64,000 bases of DNA, taken from positions 2,369,557-2,433,556 of the forward strand of contig NZ_CP130886.1 of NCBI RefSeq assembly GCF_030622045.1, written 5' to 3'. The notes under the pieces were generated by a model that saw nothing but the letters and a program-made list of their open reading frames with translations, was not told where the DNA came from and did not search any database. Positions 54,624 to 63,491 of this stretch are shown here, one piece after another. Positions within the stretch are counted from its first letter, which is position 1, and every line of letters begins with the position of its first letter. The DNA comes from Planctellipticum variicoloris (lineage in GTDB: Bacteria; Planctomycetota; Planctomycetia; Planctomycetales; Planctomycetaceae). The position numbers and the translations under genes are program-made.

Positions 54624-55392
54624 TCGCGACCAACTGATCCGCGTGCTGCAGGCCTGCGCCCGGCTCAATCTGCCAGTACATATTCTGGGAGGCGGGTCGA
54701 ACGTCCTGGTCCGCGAAGAAGGGGTCGGCGGAGCGGTCATCCGCCTCAGCGCCGCCGCCTTCGCCGAGGTTTCGGTCGAAGGCTCGACGATCCGGGCCGG
54801 GGCCGGCGTACTCCTGTCGCACGTCATCTCGGAAGCTGTCCGGGCCGGACTCGCGGGGCTGGAAAACCTGTCCGGTATTCCCGGCACTCTCGGCGGGGCG
54901 CTGTGCGGCAACGCGGGGGGCCGCCAGGGGGAGATTGCTCCGCTGGTCAAGTCGGTCACCGTCGTCCGTCTCGATGGCGAGATCAGCACCCGCTCCGGCG
55001 ACGATCTGGCGTTTGCCTACCGCAGCAGCGACCTGGCCGAATCGATCGTGCTGGAGGCCGAACTGGCCCTGCAGCCCGACGATCCGAACGAAATCGCCAA
55101 TCGACTGCGGAAGATCTGGATTCTCAAAAAATCGACCCAGCCGCTCGGCTCGCAGTCCGCGGGCTGCATTTTCAAGAACCCCAGCGGCGCCAGCGCCGGC
55201 GCCATGATCGACAAAGCGGGCCTCAAAGGGACTCGTATCGGCGGAGCCGAAGTCAGCGACCGCCACGCCAACTTCATCGTCACGCACGAAGGTGCAACCT
55301 CCGCCGACGTCCTCCGGTTGATTGACCTGATCCGATCCAAGGTGGCCGAGCAGTTCGGAGTCCATCTGGAGCTGGAAATCAAAATCTGGTAG
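54514..55392 (+). CDS. murB: UDP-N-acetylenolpyruvoylglucosamine reductase
   Basis: MurB reduces UDP-GlcNAc-enolpyruvate to UDP-MurNAc with FAD and NADPH. The 292-residue protein carries [15 protein letters not shown], the FAD-binding [12 protein letters not shown], the [16 protein letters not shown] loop, YRSSDLA, and [12 protein letters not shown] with the Ser that donates the proton. The final HLELEIKIW matches the family's end. The length fits type II MurB, which lacks the extra C-terminal lobe of the E. coli enzyme. Its first 110 bases overlap the end of murC in another frame. Because conserved residues begin at codon 17, most of the overlap is real. Confidence 0.95.
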   Translation: MSSLDEFSDILLRDEPLAPYTWMKLGGPAQFFLTPRDRDQLIRVLQACARLNLPVHILGGGSNVLVREEGVGGAVIRLSAAAFAEVSVEGSTIRAGAGVLLSHVISEAVRAGLAGLENLSGIPGTLGGALCGNAGGRQGEIAPLVKSVTVVRLDGEISTRSGDDLAFAYRSSDLAESIVLEAELALQPDDPNEIANRLRKIWILKKSTQPLGSQSAGCIFKNPSGASAGAMIDKAGLKGTRIGGAEVSDRHANFIVTHEGATSADVLRLIDLIRSKVAEQFGVHLELEIKIW

Positions 55393-55406
55393 ACAATCGC
55401 CGGATG

Positions 55407-55577
55407 GTGACCACGAAGCACACGAATTTCCACAAATTCCAATTCTGATCAATTCGGTTGGACGGGCAGGGGCGTTCTCACATTGCTTGGAGTGAACTCT
55501 CCAGGCCAGGACTGGTATTTCTCCGCTTCGAATTCCAAGGTTTCTTCGTGTCCATTCGTGAAATTCGTGGTCGTGAC
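55407..55577. repeat. CACGAA-type inverted repeat (copy 2)
   Basis: The left arm starts GTGACCACGAAGCACACGAA at 55407. The right arm (55541-55577), read on the minus strand, gives CACGACCACGAATTTCACGAA. Arms are less perfect than at 44839 but use the same CCACGAA/CACGAAT units, around a spacer of about 100 bases. It fills most of the murB-ddl gap. Confidence 0.65.
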
Positions 55578-55650
55578 TGAGTCTGCTTGACTCATCGAAA
55601 CATGCCCGGCCAGCCAGGACGGCGCCGGCGTCTGCGACGCAGGGAGGCTC

Positions 55651-56649
55651 ATGATGCAGAGTTCGGCCCCTTCCACCTGGCGGATCGCCCTCCTCGCCGG
55701 AGGTGACTCGGAAGAACGCGAAATCAGCCTGCAGTCGGGCGCGGCGGTCGAAGCGGCACTGCAGTCCCGCGGCCATCTCGTCCTGCACCTCGACCCCGCC
55801 ATGATCGATCTGTCGGGCGTCGACTGGCGCCAGTTCGATGTCGCCTTCCTCGCGCTGCACGGCCAGTTCGGCGAAGATGGCCAGGCTCAGCAGATTCTCG
55901 AAGACTCCGGCATCCCCTACACCGGCAGCTCTGCCGCCGCCTCCCGCCTGGCGTTCAGCAAATCCGCCGCCAAGGAGCGGTTTCTGCAGTCGGGGCTTCC
56001 GACCCCGGACTACGTCCTGCTGCATTACGGCGACGACTTCGACCGGACCCGCAGGCAGGCCGAAACTTTGGGGTATCCGCTCGCCATCAAGCCGGACGGA
56101 CAGGGGTCGAGCATCGGCGTGACGATCATTCGCAGTCCGATCGAACTGGCGTCCGCTCTGCGGCGCGCCTTCCAGTTTGACAGTTTTGCGGTCATGGAGC
56201 GCGCGATTTCTGGAACGGAATGGACCGTCGGCTTGCTGGACGAACGCGTGCTCCCGGCGATTGAGATTGAAACCGATCACGAGTTCTTCGATTTCGAAGC
56301 CAAGTACGAGGCCGAGGAGACTCGGTATCGCTTCGACTATTCGTTACCGATGTCGGTCGTCCACGAAGTCGAGCGGATGGCCGCCGAGGCCTGCCGGGCT
56401 ATCGGCACGCGCGGCATCGCCCGCGTCGATCTGCGTGTCGACTCCGCAGGCCAGCCCTGGCTGCTGGAGGTCAACACGATCCCCGGTATGACCAGCCACA
56501 GCCTGGTCCCAAAGGCCGCCGCTTGCGTCGGAATCGATTTTGCGGAACTGTGCGAGCGGGCAATCTCAAGTTGTCTGCCTCAGTCGCCGCGAGCCCCGCA
56601 CTTCGCAACGCCGACGGTCGTGGCAAAGAAACGGCAATCCGGATCTTGA
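55651..56649 (+). CDS. ddl: D-alanine--D-alanine ligase
   Basis: Ddl joins two D-Ala using ATP, making the dipeptide added by MurF. The 332-residue ATP-grasp protein has LLAGGDSEEREISLQSG at the N-terminus (the Glu contacts the first D-Ala), ALHGQFGEDGQ, and PYTGSSAAASRLAFSK. KPDGQGSSIGV is the ATP-grasp loop. GIARVDLRVD, then LLEVNTIPGMTSHSLVPKA with the metal-binding E-x-N motif, follows. All are intact. GGGAGG lies just before the ATG. It lies downstream of murB, separated by an inverted repeat. The usual ftsQ that follows ddl in many bacteria is absent here. Confidence 0.96.
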   Translation: MMQSSAPSTWRIALLAGGDSEEREISLQSGAAVEAALQSRGHLVLHLDPAMIDLSGVDWRQFDVAFLALHGQFGEDGQAQQILEDSGIPYTGSSAAASRLAFSKSAAKERFLQSGLPTPDYVLLHYGDDFDRTRRQAETLGYPLAIKPDGQGSSIGVTIIRSPIELASALRRAFQFDSFAVMERAISGTEWTVGLLDERVLPAIEIETDHEFFDFEAKYEAEETRYRFDYSLPMSVVHEVERMAAEACRAIGTRGIARVDLRVDSAGQPWLLEVNTIPGMTSHSLVPKAAACVGIDFAELCERAISSCLPQSPRAPHFATPTVVAKKRQSGS

Positions 56650-57041
56650 GCCCCGAAACGGGGACGGGTTGAAGTCACGGGTGGAACGGAGTCCGCCGGG
56701 TGGCCCAGATTGGCCGTCCGCGGCCTATCTGAGTGACGAAGACACAGAAGGCTCACACGACAGCCATCTTGCTCGCCCTCGTGTCGCCCCGCGATCCCCG
56801 GTAGCCCTCGGAATGGCAACCGGGATCGCTCGTCACGTTGTTCGGCGGAAAAATTGGCGCAAGTCGGACCGTTTCCGGGCGAGCGGCTCATTCATCGCAC
56901 CCTTAACATCACGCAAGAATTCGGTTTGACTGTTGACGACATATGCCTGTGACATACACTCAACTGGCTCTTGCATGTATACGCGTTGCTGATTTGTGTC
57001 GGCCGCGCCATCTGCCGTGTACAACAGCTCGGAGGGGCATC
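56650..57041. other. Gap after ddl, with candidate promoter for orphan gene
   Basis: No gene is supported in these roughly 390 bases. At its right end TTGACG (56933-56938), a 16-base spacer and TACACT (56955-56960) make a plausible promoter, 81 bases before the orphan gene's ATG. Base composition falls from this point onward. Confidence 0.4.
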
Positions 57042-57959
57042 ATGTTGCGATTCGCGTTGACTGCTTGTATCGCGTTAACTTCATTGCTGACCTCGCATCA
57101 GAGTCTGCTCGCTCAGCCACTGACAGCGGACTACTACTGGACGCAGGACCTTTCTCATTCATGGCATGATGCGTATTCATTTGCAAGAATCAGTCTTGAT
57201 GACATAGGATTTCAATACTCTTGGAATTCGGAGTGTCCGTTGAGGTGGCTTGACGACGAGATGGATTTGACTTCCGGCGACGAGGCCGCAGCGGGGGCCG
57301 CCATAGCTTACGATGGCAACGGGATTGTAAACTCTATGTGCGATTCCGAGGCAAATGTTTGGACGACGGGCGATGATACTCAGTCAATTATGTTGCAGTG
57401 GACCTTTGCTGGTGGCGGCAGCATTGACACGGAAACACTGCCGCTGATACCGGAGTATCTTAACACGCTGGCTTTTGCGTCGGATTTGGGAAGCGTTAGT
57501 TTCAACGACCGATGGAACGTCGCGCGAACGACAAGTTCTTCTGGTACCACATCTGTGCATGGTGCGTTTGCCATAGCGAGGACGAATGCGACCTCGGCGG
57601 TGTACGGAATCGATTTTGCGGTACAGGTTGGAAGTAATTTGGATGGGAATGGGGAGCCACAGACTTGGGAGACTGTGTTTAGCGTGCTGAAGAGTGAGGG
57701 AGATGGACCGGGCGGCTACATGTATGTATCGTGGTCGCAGTGGGAAGATTACTATGGCCCGTATCTCGCAAGCTACGGCGACTACATTGATTTTATTAGT
57801 GCGACATATGAATTCGATTTCATTGTTCAGGCGGGACAGGTGGTTCGTGTGGTTGGGAGTAGTCAGTATGCTCTGGATGTGGTTGCAGATGACAATCAGT
57901 CGGTGCAAGACGATCACTATCTCGGAGTGATTCTTGAGTTGACGGTAATTGATCCGTAG
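57042..57959 (+). CDS. Orphan secreted protein, AT-rich
   Basis: This 305-residue protein has a signal peptide (MLRFALTACIALTSLL, cleavage near LLAQP). The mature chain is acidic and rich in Asp, Ser, Tyr, Trp and Thr, with many predicted beta-strands (IMLQWTFAGGGSIDTE, YMYVSWSQWEDYYG, EFDFIVQAGQVVRVVG). Four Cys are present. I recognise no family. The DNA is much poorer in GC than its neighbours (24 of 60 bases in 57181-57240 against 39 of 60 in 56461-56520). This and the neighbouring transposase remnant suggest recent acquisition. GGAGGGG stands 4 bases before the ATG. Confidence 0.7.
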   Translation: MLRFALTACIALTSLLTSHQSLLAQPLTADYYWTQDLSHSWHDAYSFARISLDDIGFQYSWNSECPLRWLDDEMDLTSGDEAAAGAAIAYDGNGIVNSMCDSEANVWTTGDDTQSIMLQWTFAGGGSIDTETLPLIPEYLNTLAFASDLGSVSFNDRWNVARTTSSSGTTSVHGAFAIARTNATSAVYGIDFAVQVGSNLDGNGEPQTWETVFSVLKSEGDGPGGYMYVSWSQWEDYYGPYLASYGDYIDFISATYEFDFIVQAGQVVRVVGSSQYALDVVADDNQSVQDDHYLGVILELTVIDP

Positions 57960-58124
57960 CGAGCTGATTGCCCGGTCCACGGCCAGCGCATATGACCCCT
58001 TTACGGTGCAAGAGGTTTCGTCAGGAAAACCAGGTTCATCAGGTAGCGGGGCATCTTAACCGCGGAGGCTGTCGTCGACCGAAGTGACGCCTCAACAAAG
58101 ACACCGCGAATCACGGTAGCCAGC

Positions 58125-58388
58125 TCAGATTATTCCCAAAGTCCGCACTTCGCACGTCTGGTGATACACGATAGTGCAGGTCTTCCAGGTTCCGTCCCAA
58201 GTGTTCCTCGAAGTGCGCTCGACGGCATTGCGCAGCGTTGACTGGTTGTCCTTTAACCGCGAGCGCAAGCACCGTTCAAATGCCTCGAGCTGGAGGACCA
58301 TCGACAACAGTCGGACGCAGTTTCGCAAGGAGGAGGGAAAGCCGTTGGGCAGCGCGCGAAACTGCCGCAACCAGTCGAGCACCGCCAA
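58125..58388 (-). pseudogene. ISAs1-family transposase remnant, internally deleted
   Basis: The 87-codon frame reads VLDWLRQFRALPNGFPS and LQLEAFERCLRSRL, closely following the N-terminal conserved region of ISAs1/H-repeat transposases (LDxLxxxxxxxNGIPxxD...F..CF..W). It then jumps directly to RLKDNQSTLRNAVE, which matches the AVKGNQGxL region roughly 100 residues further on. A segment like the HGRxExR motif appears as HQTCEVRT. So the central part, including catalytic Asp residues, is deleted. The start is truncated: no D-x-x-D motif region or normal N-terminus is present. Confidence 0.6.
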
Positions 58389-58420
58389 TCCGCACCACGA
58401 TCGGCGTGAAACAGTCGCCC

Positions 58421-58454
58421 GCCCCTCGACTCGAATGACATGCGGGCGAGGGGC
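58421..58454 (-). terminator. Hairpin after lipoprotein gene
   Basis: On the minus strand GCCCCTC (58454-58448) pairs with GAGGGGC (58427-58421) across a 20-base loop. A competing CGCCCGC/GCGGGCG pairing also exists. It lies 23 bases past the lipoprotein stop. The tail GACTGTTTC is only weakly T-rich. Confidence 0.4.
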
Positions 58455-58477
58455 TTTCGGTGTCAGATTAACGTCGG

Positions 58478-58945
58478 CTACTTCTTCAGCTCGATCTTCA
58501 GATCGCTCATCGCCTCGGTCCCGACCTTGGTGCTCAGGCCAGACTTGGTGAAGTCGGCGTAGGTCTCCGGCAGCAGGTGTTTCGGAACAACTGCCTTGGG
58601 ATTCGGATCATAGCCGGGATCATCCTGCCCCGGCTGAGCGCCCCCGGCGACGACTTCCAACTTCTTGACGGAGATTTTGTAGTCCCCTGGCACCGCTCCG
58701 TCGCCCTTGCCAAATGTTCCCAAGGCGAACTTGCCGCTGGAGTCAGAAATGCCAAATGCACCGTATCCTTTAGCGGTCGGGTGTAAAGTGACGGTGGCTC
58801 CTTCAACGGGAACCCCGTCCAAGGTCACGATGCCGGAGACTTTCGTAGGGACAGGCCGATCTTTAGGGATCTTTGCTCCACCTCCGCAGCCTGTAAGCAG
58901 ACCAAGAGCCGACAGACAGCAGAGGAGGTTTCCAAGCAGTTTCAC
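58478..58945 (-). CDS. Small lipoprotein with carboxypeptidase-regulatory-like domain
   Basis: This 155-residue protein has a type II signal: VKLLGNLLCCLSALGLL then the lipobox LTGC, so Cys20 would be lipidated. The mature part has VSGIVTLDGVPVEGATVTL, FGISDSSGKFALGTF and PGDYKISVKKLEV, the three-strand pattern of transthyretin-like carboxypeptidase-regulatory domains. It is one of the small lipoproteins that commonly follow DUF1559 genes in planctomycetes. The start is a GTG at 58945 with GGAG 7 bases upstream. The DUF1559 gene lies 164 bases upstream with a terminator between. Confidence 0.85.
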   Translation of the reverse strand: MKLLGNLLCCLSALGLLTGCGGGAKIPKDRPVPTKVSGIVTLDGVPVEGATVTLHPTAKGYGAFGISDSSGKFALGTFGKGDGAVPGDYKISVKKLEVVAGGAQPGQDDPGYDPNPKAVVPKHLLPETYADFTKSGLSTKVGTEAMSDLKIELKK

Positions 58946-59038
58946 GGCATATCTCCAGTCACAATGTAAACTAAATCGTTCGGACCGGCGTCGTTCCGTC
59001 ACGTCATCTGCGTCGAACCGCCAGTTTCTGAAAGCAGA

Positions 59039-59071
59039 GTGCCCCAAGCACGACGTTCGTCCTTGGGGCAC
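59039..59071 (-). terminator. Terminator after DUF1559 gene
   Basis: GTGCCCCAAG (59039-59048) and CTTGGGGCAC (59062-59071) form a perfect 10-bp stem. The interior can extend by GACG/CGTC. On the minus strand it is followed by TCTGCTTTC. It lies 38 bases past the DUF1559 stop. Confidence 0.7.
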
Positions 59072-59109
59072 ACATAGAGCAGCATTGAAGCAAGTGCTCG
59101 CGACCGACG

Positions 59110-60204
59110 TTAGAAATCGCCAACCGTTTCGTTGCCGGACTTCGTCCCCAAGGCGCCCCAGATGCCATACGGGCTGAGCCCTGCACCATTCTGGACCGGG
59201 CTGGCCGCACTCAAGTTTCCGGTATCGATATTCTCGCTGATAAACCGGATCGCGCCGTCGGCCATCAGACAATGGACGCCGCCAGTATGCATGCTGGCGG
59301 GCGGCAGAGCCGCGTCTGCAGCATCGGCATTGACGTCGGCGCCGGCGGCGCAGCTCACGCTGTTCGGCGGCAGAATCGTGTTAAACCCACATCGCTCAGT
59401 CTGCCCATCCCACATGACGCGACCGCGGCGCTGCTTGATCTGAAGCCCTGCGTTTACAAATCCACCTGAGGTAAGTTGGCGGCAGGCACCCGGTGCATTG
59501 ATTGGGTCCATGTTCATCACGGTGGAATTCAACGCGCGATAGTCGCCGCCAGCGGTCGTTGTGATCCCGATATCTAATCCGCGGACACCCTCGCTCATCA
59601 GAATCGTATTACTGGTCCCGTCAGTGATGTCGCGCATGTTCACGCAAAGTCGAAAACCGAAGACGCCACGCACAACAGTCGAATCACGGGGATTCCGTGC
59701 AGAGTCGCCAACGCAAAATAGATAATTCCAGGACCGGACGCCAACCGGCGTTACGCCGTCAGACGGGCACTGGAACGCTGGCATTCGCACGTCCCAGACA
59801 GCCCAGCCGGCCCAGCCTTCTGGGCCACCAGGTGGGACTGGAGTCGGAATTGCGGGGGGAACCGCGACCGGAGAACCGGCCGCAATCTGATTGAACAGGG
59901 GAGCTTGATCGATATACGGCAGGAGGCCAGCAAATCCGCTCAATCGCTCACAGTTGCCCCGAGTGAAGCCGCTTGATGCGGGATTTCCGTTCGAACCGCC
60001 CTTGCGATAAATGAAGCCGTTGTAAACGTCGTGGTAATTGTGCAGGGCCAGTCCCAACTGCTTGAGATTGTTTTTGCACTGCGTCCGCCGGGCCGCTTCG
60101 CGGGCCTGCTGCACGGCCGGCAGCAGCAGCGCGATGAGGATGGCGATGATCGCAATCACCACCAGCAGTTCAATCAGCGTAAAACCTCGTCGACCGGTTC
60201 GCAT
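59110..60204 (-). CDS. DUF1559 prepilin-like protein
   Basis: This 364-residue protein has a type IV prepilin leader: MRTGRRG then [16 protein letters not shown], with the expected cleavage after Gly7 and Glu at mature position 5. The DUF1559 body follows, with [45 protein letters not shown] and C-terminal [20 protein letters not shown]. The family is greatly expanded in planctomycetes and is presumed to build pseudopilin-like surface structures. Function is unproven. The ATG at 60204 is set by the leader. A candidate promoter is at 60292-60320 and a clear terminator follows. Confidence 0.95.
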   Translation of the reverse strand: MRTGRRGFTLIELLVVIAIIAILIALLLPAVQQAREAARRTQCKNNLKQLGLALHNYHDVYNGFIYRKGGSNGNPASSGFTRGNCERLSGFAGLLPYIDQAPLFNQIAAGSPVAVPPAIPTPVPPGGPEGWAGWAVWDVRMPAFQCPSDGVTPVGVRSWNYLFCVGDSARNPRDSTVVRGVFGFRLCVNMRDITDGTSNTILMSEGVRGLDIGITTTAGGDYRALNSTVMNMDPINAPGACRQLTSGGFVNAGLQIKQRRGRVMWDGQTERCGFNTILPPNSVSCAAGADVNADAADAALPPASMHTGGVHCLMADGAIRFISENIDTGNLSAASPVQNGAGLSPYGIWGALGTKSGNETVGDF

Positions 60205-60291
60205 GGATGCCTCGCCTTCGATTTCGAGAACACAAAACAATGACAAGATCCAACAAAAAAACTTCGCCCCGATGAGCATGAGGGGTGGGGA

Positions 60292-60320
60292 ATCCTAGGC
60301 TCGACCGCGCGGGAGTTCAA
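60292..60320 (-). promoter_or_regulatory. Putative promoter of DUF1559 gene
   Basis: On the minus strand TTGAAC (60320-60315), a 17-base spacer and TAGGAT (60297-60292) lie about 87 bases before the start codon. Confidence 0.35.
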
Positions 60321-60485
60321 TTGACCGATGCGAAAAGTTGCCGAAAAAGTCAGCAAAATTGAGGGAGTTGTCGGCGATGCGTCGTGCCGGACCCGTTGAT
60401 TCACTTCCACAGGCCGCAGGAAATGTGTACGAAACAGCAAAAGCTGTGGCACGTGTTACGAGACGGAAAGAGGGGACTCCTGCGA

Positions 60486-63400
60486 TCACGGCAAGGCGAC
60501 TGGCGCGCCATCCTGCCTGCCGCTCTCAACCAGACGCACGAACGTATCTCGCTCGACTCCTCGAACGTTCGTCGTACCGCCGGCGGGCCAGCGAACTTCG
60601 AGTGTGATGAGCCCCGCCTCCTTTCCAAGACCGACGTGAAGCGTGCGCGAGTTGCTGGCCTGATAGCCGTCTCCGCCAGTCAGCCAGACCGTCTGTGCGC
60701 GCCCCGTCTGCTCGTGGGTCATCTGGACTTGTGCCCCGATGCCGTCGCGACTCGAGACCGTGCCGACAAGCTGAATGTTGATAAAACGCCCCGTCGACTC
60801 GCTGCGATTGGTTACCAGGGAAGATGGCTCGTCCAGATGGGACACTACGAAATCCTGTCGACCGTCGCGATTCCAGTCGAGCGTCGCCAGACCGCGACCG
60901 CGATGCACCGAGTTCGCTGCGAAATAGTCGCCCGCCGGGGCTGTCAGCCACTCGGCGAAGCGGGCGGCGCCGCGGTTGCGGAACAACTGCGGCCGCATGC
61001 GGAACTCCCGCGACTCGTGTGAAAAGTCATCGAGGTCGCCGTTGGCCACGACAAGGTCCGGCCAGCCGTCGAGGTCGACGTCGATCGCCTGCGTGCCGAA
61101 TCCCAGCATCGGCAGGCTCGGTTGCCTCAGCCCCGCTCTCGGACATTGATCTTCAAACAGGCCGCCGGACTGCGCGAGATACAACGCATTCGGTTCGTTG
61201 AAGTAGTTCGTCACAAACAGATCCAGACGTCCGTTCCCGTCGAAGTCCGCCGCGGCGACTCCCATGCAGGCCTGGCTCTTGCCCTCGTGGCTGAAAGCCA
61301 CCCCGGCGGAGGCCGCTACATCCTCGTAACGCGGCGCCCCGGTCCGTTCACGCGGCCTCAGCAGAAAGTTGGCGGTCATGTCGTTGGCGACAAACACATC
61401 CGCCCGTGAAGCATCCGTCAACGGGCCGATCAGCAGACCCAGCCCGTTGCCGTCCGGCAGGCCGAGTCCTGCGGTCTCAGTGAGATCGCGGAACGTCCCG
61501 TCACCGACGCCAAGGCACAGGCGATCTTTCGCCGCCGCGAACGCAAGGGGCATGCAAACTCGCGGCCCCGCCGACGTCTGATAGATCAGTTCGTGCAGTC
61601 CGTTCCCCTCCAGGTAATTCACATCGAACAGATCCGGAATCCCGTCGAGATTCAGGTCGGCGATGGCGCAGCTCGTCGTCCACTGGTCCGAGTCCGGCAG
61701 CGCAGGCACCGTCACTTCAGCAAACGTTCCGTCCCCGCGGTTCTCGAACAGGCGATTGGGTCCAATGTTGGCGACGTAGAGGTCCGGAAAACCATCGTTG
61801 TTGAAATCCCCGGCCGCGACCCCGCCGCTGAAGCGGTCTTCCACGACGCCGGTCCGCGCCGTCACGTTCTCAAAGCGTTCGCCGCCCAGGTTCCTGTAAA
61901 GCTGATCGCGATAAACTGTGGTCGGCGGTCGCCCGGGCGTCAGTTCGGCTCCCTGCGTGAAGTACAGATCGACCCAGCCGTCGCCGTCGTAATCGAATGC
62001 CGCGACTCCCCCTCCGGTAAACTCCCGCATCCGCCGGCCTTCCGTCGCGGGATCGGGATCTTCGAAATAGGTGAAATCGATGCCAACCGCAGCCGCTTCG
62101 TCAACAAAAGACAGTTTTTGCGGGGATGCAGTCGCGATTGGAACGTCGACGGGAACAGTCGGAGTGAAATCTGGCAACGGGAAATCGAACTTGAATTGAC
62201 CGAGTCCCGGCAGCGATTCCCGGACGTTGCCAGACTCCTGCCGCACCTTCGAACTCAAGCGACCGGCCGTGCTCCGAATCCACTCGGGATCGGCGCCGCG
62301 GCGGGCCGCCTGATCGGCCCAGGCCAGTGCTTCCCAGTTCCGACCGAGTTCTTCGAGCAGACCGGAGAGTGACTGGCAGACCTCGGGTTGAGGCGCCGAC
62401 GGCTCAATCGTTCCAGCCAGCCGGGCAATCTCCGCCAGTGTCTCCGCCCGCTGCAGCAAGCTCTGCGCCAACTCCGCCTGTTCGAGGCCCAACAGAAGAC
62501 GCCCGGCCCGGTGAGATGCCTCCCGGTGGTCGGGATTGCGCTGCAGGCACTCCAGGTAACACCGGCACGCCTCTCGGGGTTGCTGCCGCGACTCGCACAC
62601 CACTCCCGCAATGGACCAGTTGTCCGCCCCATTCCGGGCGTGGTCGCTCAGCTCGGACCACCACGTGGCCAGGTCGGAGAATCGCTCCTGCTCCAGCAGG
62701 CAGCGGGCATAAGTCCCCTCGATCTCGGGTCGCTGCGGCATCCGTTGACGCAGCGCTGACAGCAAAGCCTCAGCCGCCGCTGTCTCTCCACGGAGCCGCA
62801 GCAGATTTGCGAGTCCCAGTCGCGGGAAGACCTGGTCGGGAGAGATTTCGAGAGAACGCTCCAGATACCCGGCGGCCTTGGCAGGCCGTTCGGAATCCGC
62901 CAGCCACTGTAGCTGTTGCGGCCCCGCCGCCCCAATCTCGAGGAGCCGCAGCAGGACCGGCCGGGCCGCGCCCGGGCGCGCGGTCAGCATCAGCAGCGTC
63001 GCCAGGTGAGTCAGCGTCGGGGGATCGTCGGGAGTCAACTGCAAAGCGGTTCGGAAAAGCTTCTCGGCCTCGTCGAGGGAACCGTGCACGCGATGGATCT
63101 CCGCCGCAGTGCGGATCGCGAGCAAGTATTGCTCCGGATGCGCCGGCGAGACTCCGGCATAGTACTTCAGCGCATCCGAAAACTGCTCCAGCCGCGTGGC
63201 CGCCTCGCCCGCAATCAGCAGCGCCGCCGGGTCGTCGGGCTCGCGCTGCAGGATCTGCTCCGCGATCCGGCGGGCGTCGTCCCAGCGCCGCGCCGCCAGT
63301 CGAACACGGGCCGTCGACAGCAGTTTCGCGGTGGTTGCGGTTGGAGTGTTCGCGGCGCCCGGGGCACTGGGTGGCGCAGTCCGCCACAACCACACTCCCA

Positions 63401-63491
63401 GAACGGCAACGAGCAGACACGCGACGACAGTGGCAGTCCACGGCAATCTGCGCGGTGCAGGAGGAACGGGTGGAGCAGATCTTCGGGCCAT
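60486..63491 (-). CDS. CRTAC1-like FG-GAP/ASPIC-UnbV protein with TPR region
   Basis: This protein of about 1,001 residues has a short basic head, one membrane helix (about 17-37, WTATVVACLLVAVLGVWLW) and an extracytoplasmic remainder. Residues 55-420 are TPR-like helices (LLIAGEAATRLEQFSDALKY, ALQLTPDDPPTLTHLA). From about 470 come FG-GAP/VCBS blades with calcium-type D-x-D-x-D-G loops (FDYDGDGWVDLYF, DFNNDGFPDLYVAN, DLNLDGIPDLFDVN, DFDGNGRLDLFVTN, DVDLDGWPDLVVAN). The C-terminus (about 905-1000) is an ASPIC/UnbV domain (GIGAQVQM, GGDGYQASNSRTLHVGLG). The combination is frequent in planctomycetes; it is probably a surface adhesion or complex-assembly protein. The ATG at 63491 is favoured over 63527. 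Confidence 0.87.
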   Translation of the reverse strand: MARRSAPPVPPAPRRLPWTATVVACLLVAVLGVWLWRTAPPSAPGAANTPTATTAKLLSTARVRLAARRWDDARRIAEQILQREPDDPAALLIAGEAATRLEQFSDALKYYAGVSPAHPEQYLLAIRTAAEIHRVHGSLDEAEKLFRTALQLTPDDPPTLTHLATLLMLTARPGAARPVLLRLLEIGAAGPQQLQWLADSERPAKAAGYLERSLEISPDQVFPRLGLANLLRLRGETAAAEALLSALRQRMPQRPEIEGTYARCLLEQERFSDLATWWSELSDHARNGADNWSIAGVVCESRQQPREACRCYLECLQRNPDHREASHRAGRLLLGLEQAELAQSLLQRAETLAEIARLAGTIEPSAPQPEVCQSLSGLLEELGRNWEALAWADQAARRGADPEWIRSTAGRLSSKVRQESGNVRESLPGLGQFKFDFPLPDFTPTVPVDVPIATASPQKLSFVDEAAAVGIDFTYFEDPDPATEGRRMREFTGGGVAAFDYDGDGWVDLYFTQGAELTPGRPPTTVYRDQLYRNLGGERFENVTARTGVVEDRFSGGVAAGDFNNDGFPDLYVANIGPNRLFENRGDGTFAEVTVPALPDSDQWTTSCAIADLNLDGIPDLFDVNYLEGNGLHELIYQTSAGPRVCMPLAFAAAKDRLCLGVGDGTFRDLTETAGLGLPDGNGLGLLIGPLTDASRADVFVANDMTANFLLRPRERTGAPRYEDVAASAGVAFSHEGKSQACMGVAAADFDGNGRLDLFVTNYFNEPNALYLAQSGGLFEDQCPRAGLRQPSLPMLGFGTQAIDVDLDGWPDLVVANGDLDDFSHESREFRMRPQLFRNRGAARFAEWLTAPAGDYFAANSVHRGRGLATLDWNRDGRQDFVVSHLDEPSSLVTNRSESTGRFINIQLVGTVSSRDGIGAQVQMTHEQTGRAQTVWLTGGDGYQASNSRTLHVGLGKEAGLITLEVRWPAGGTTNVRGVERDTFVRLVESGRQDGAPVALP

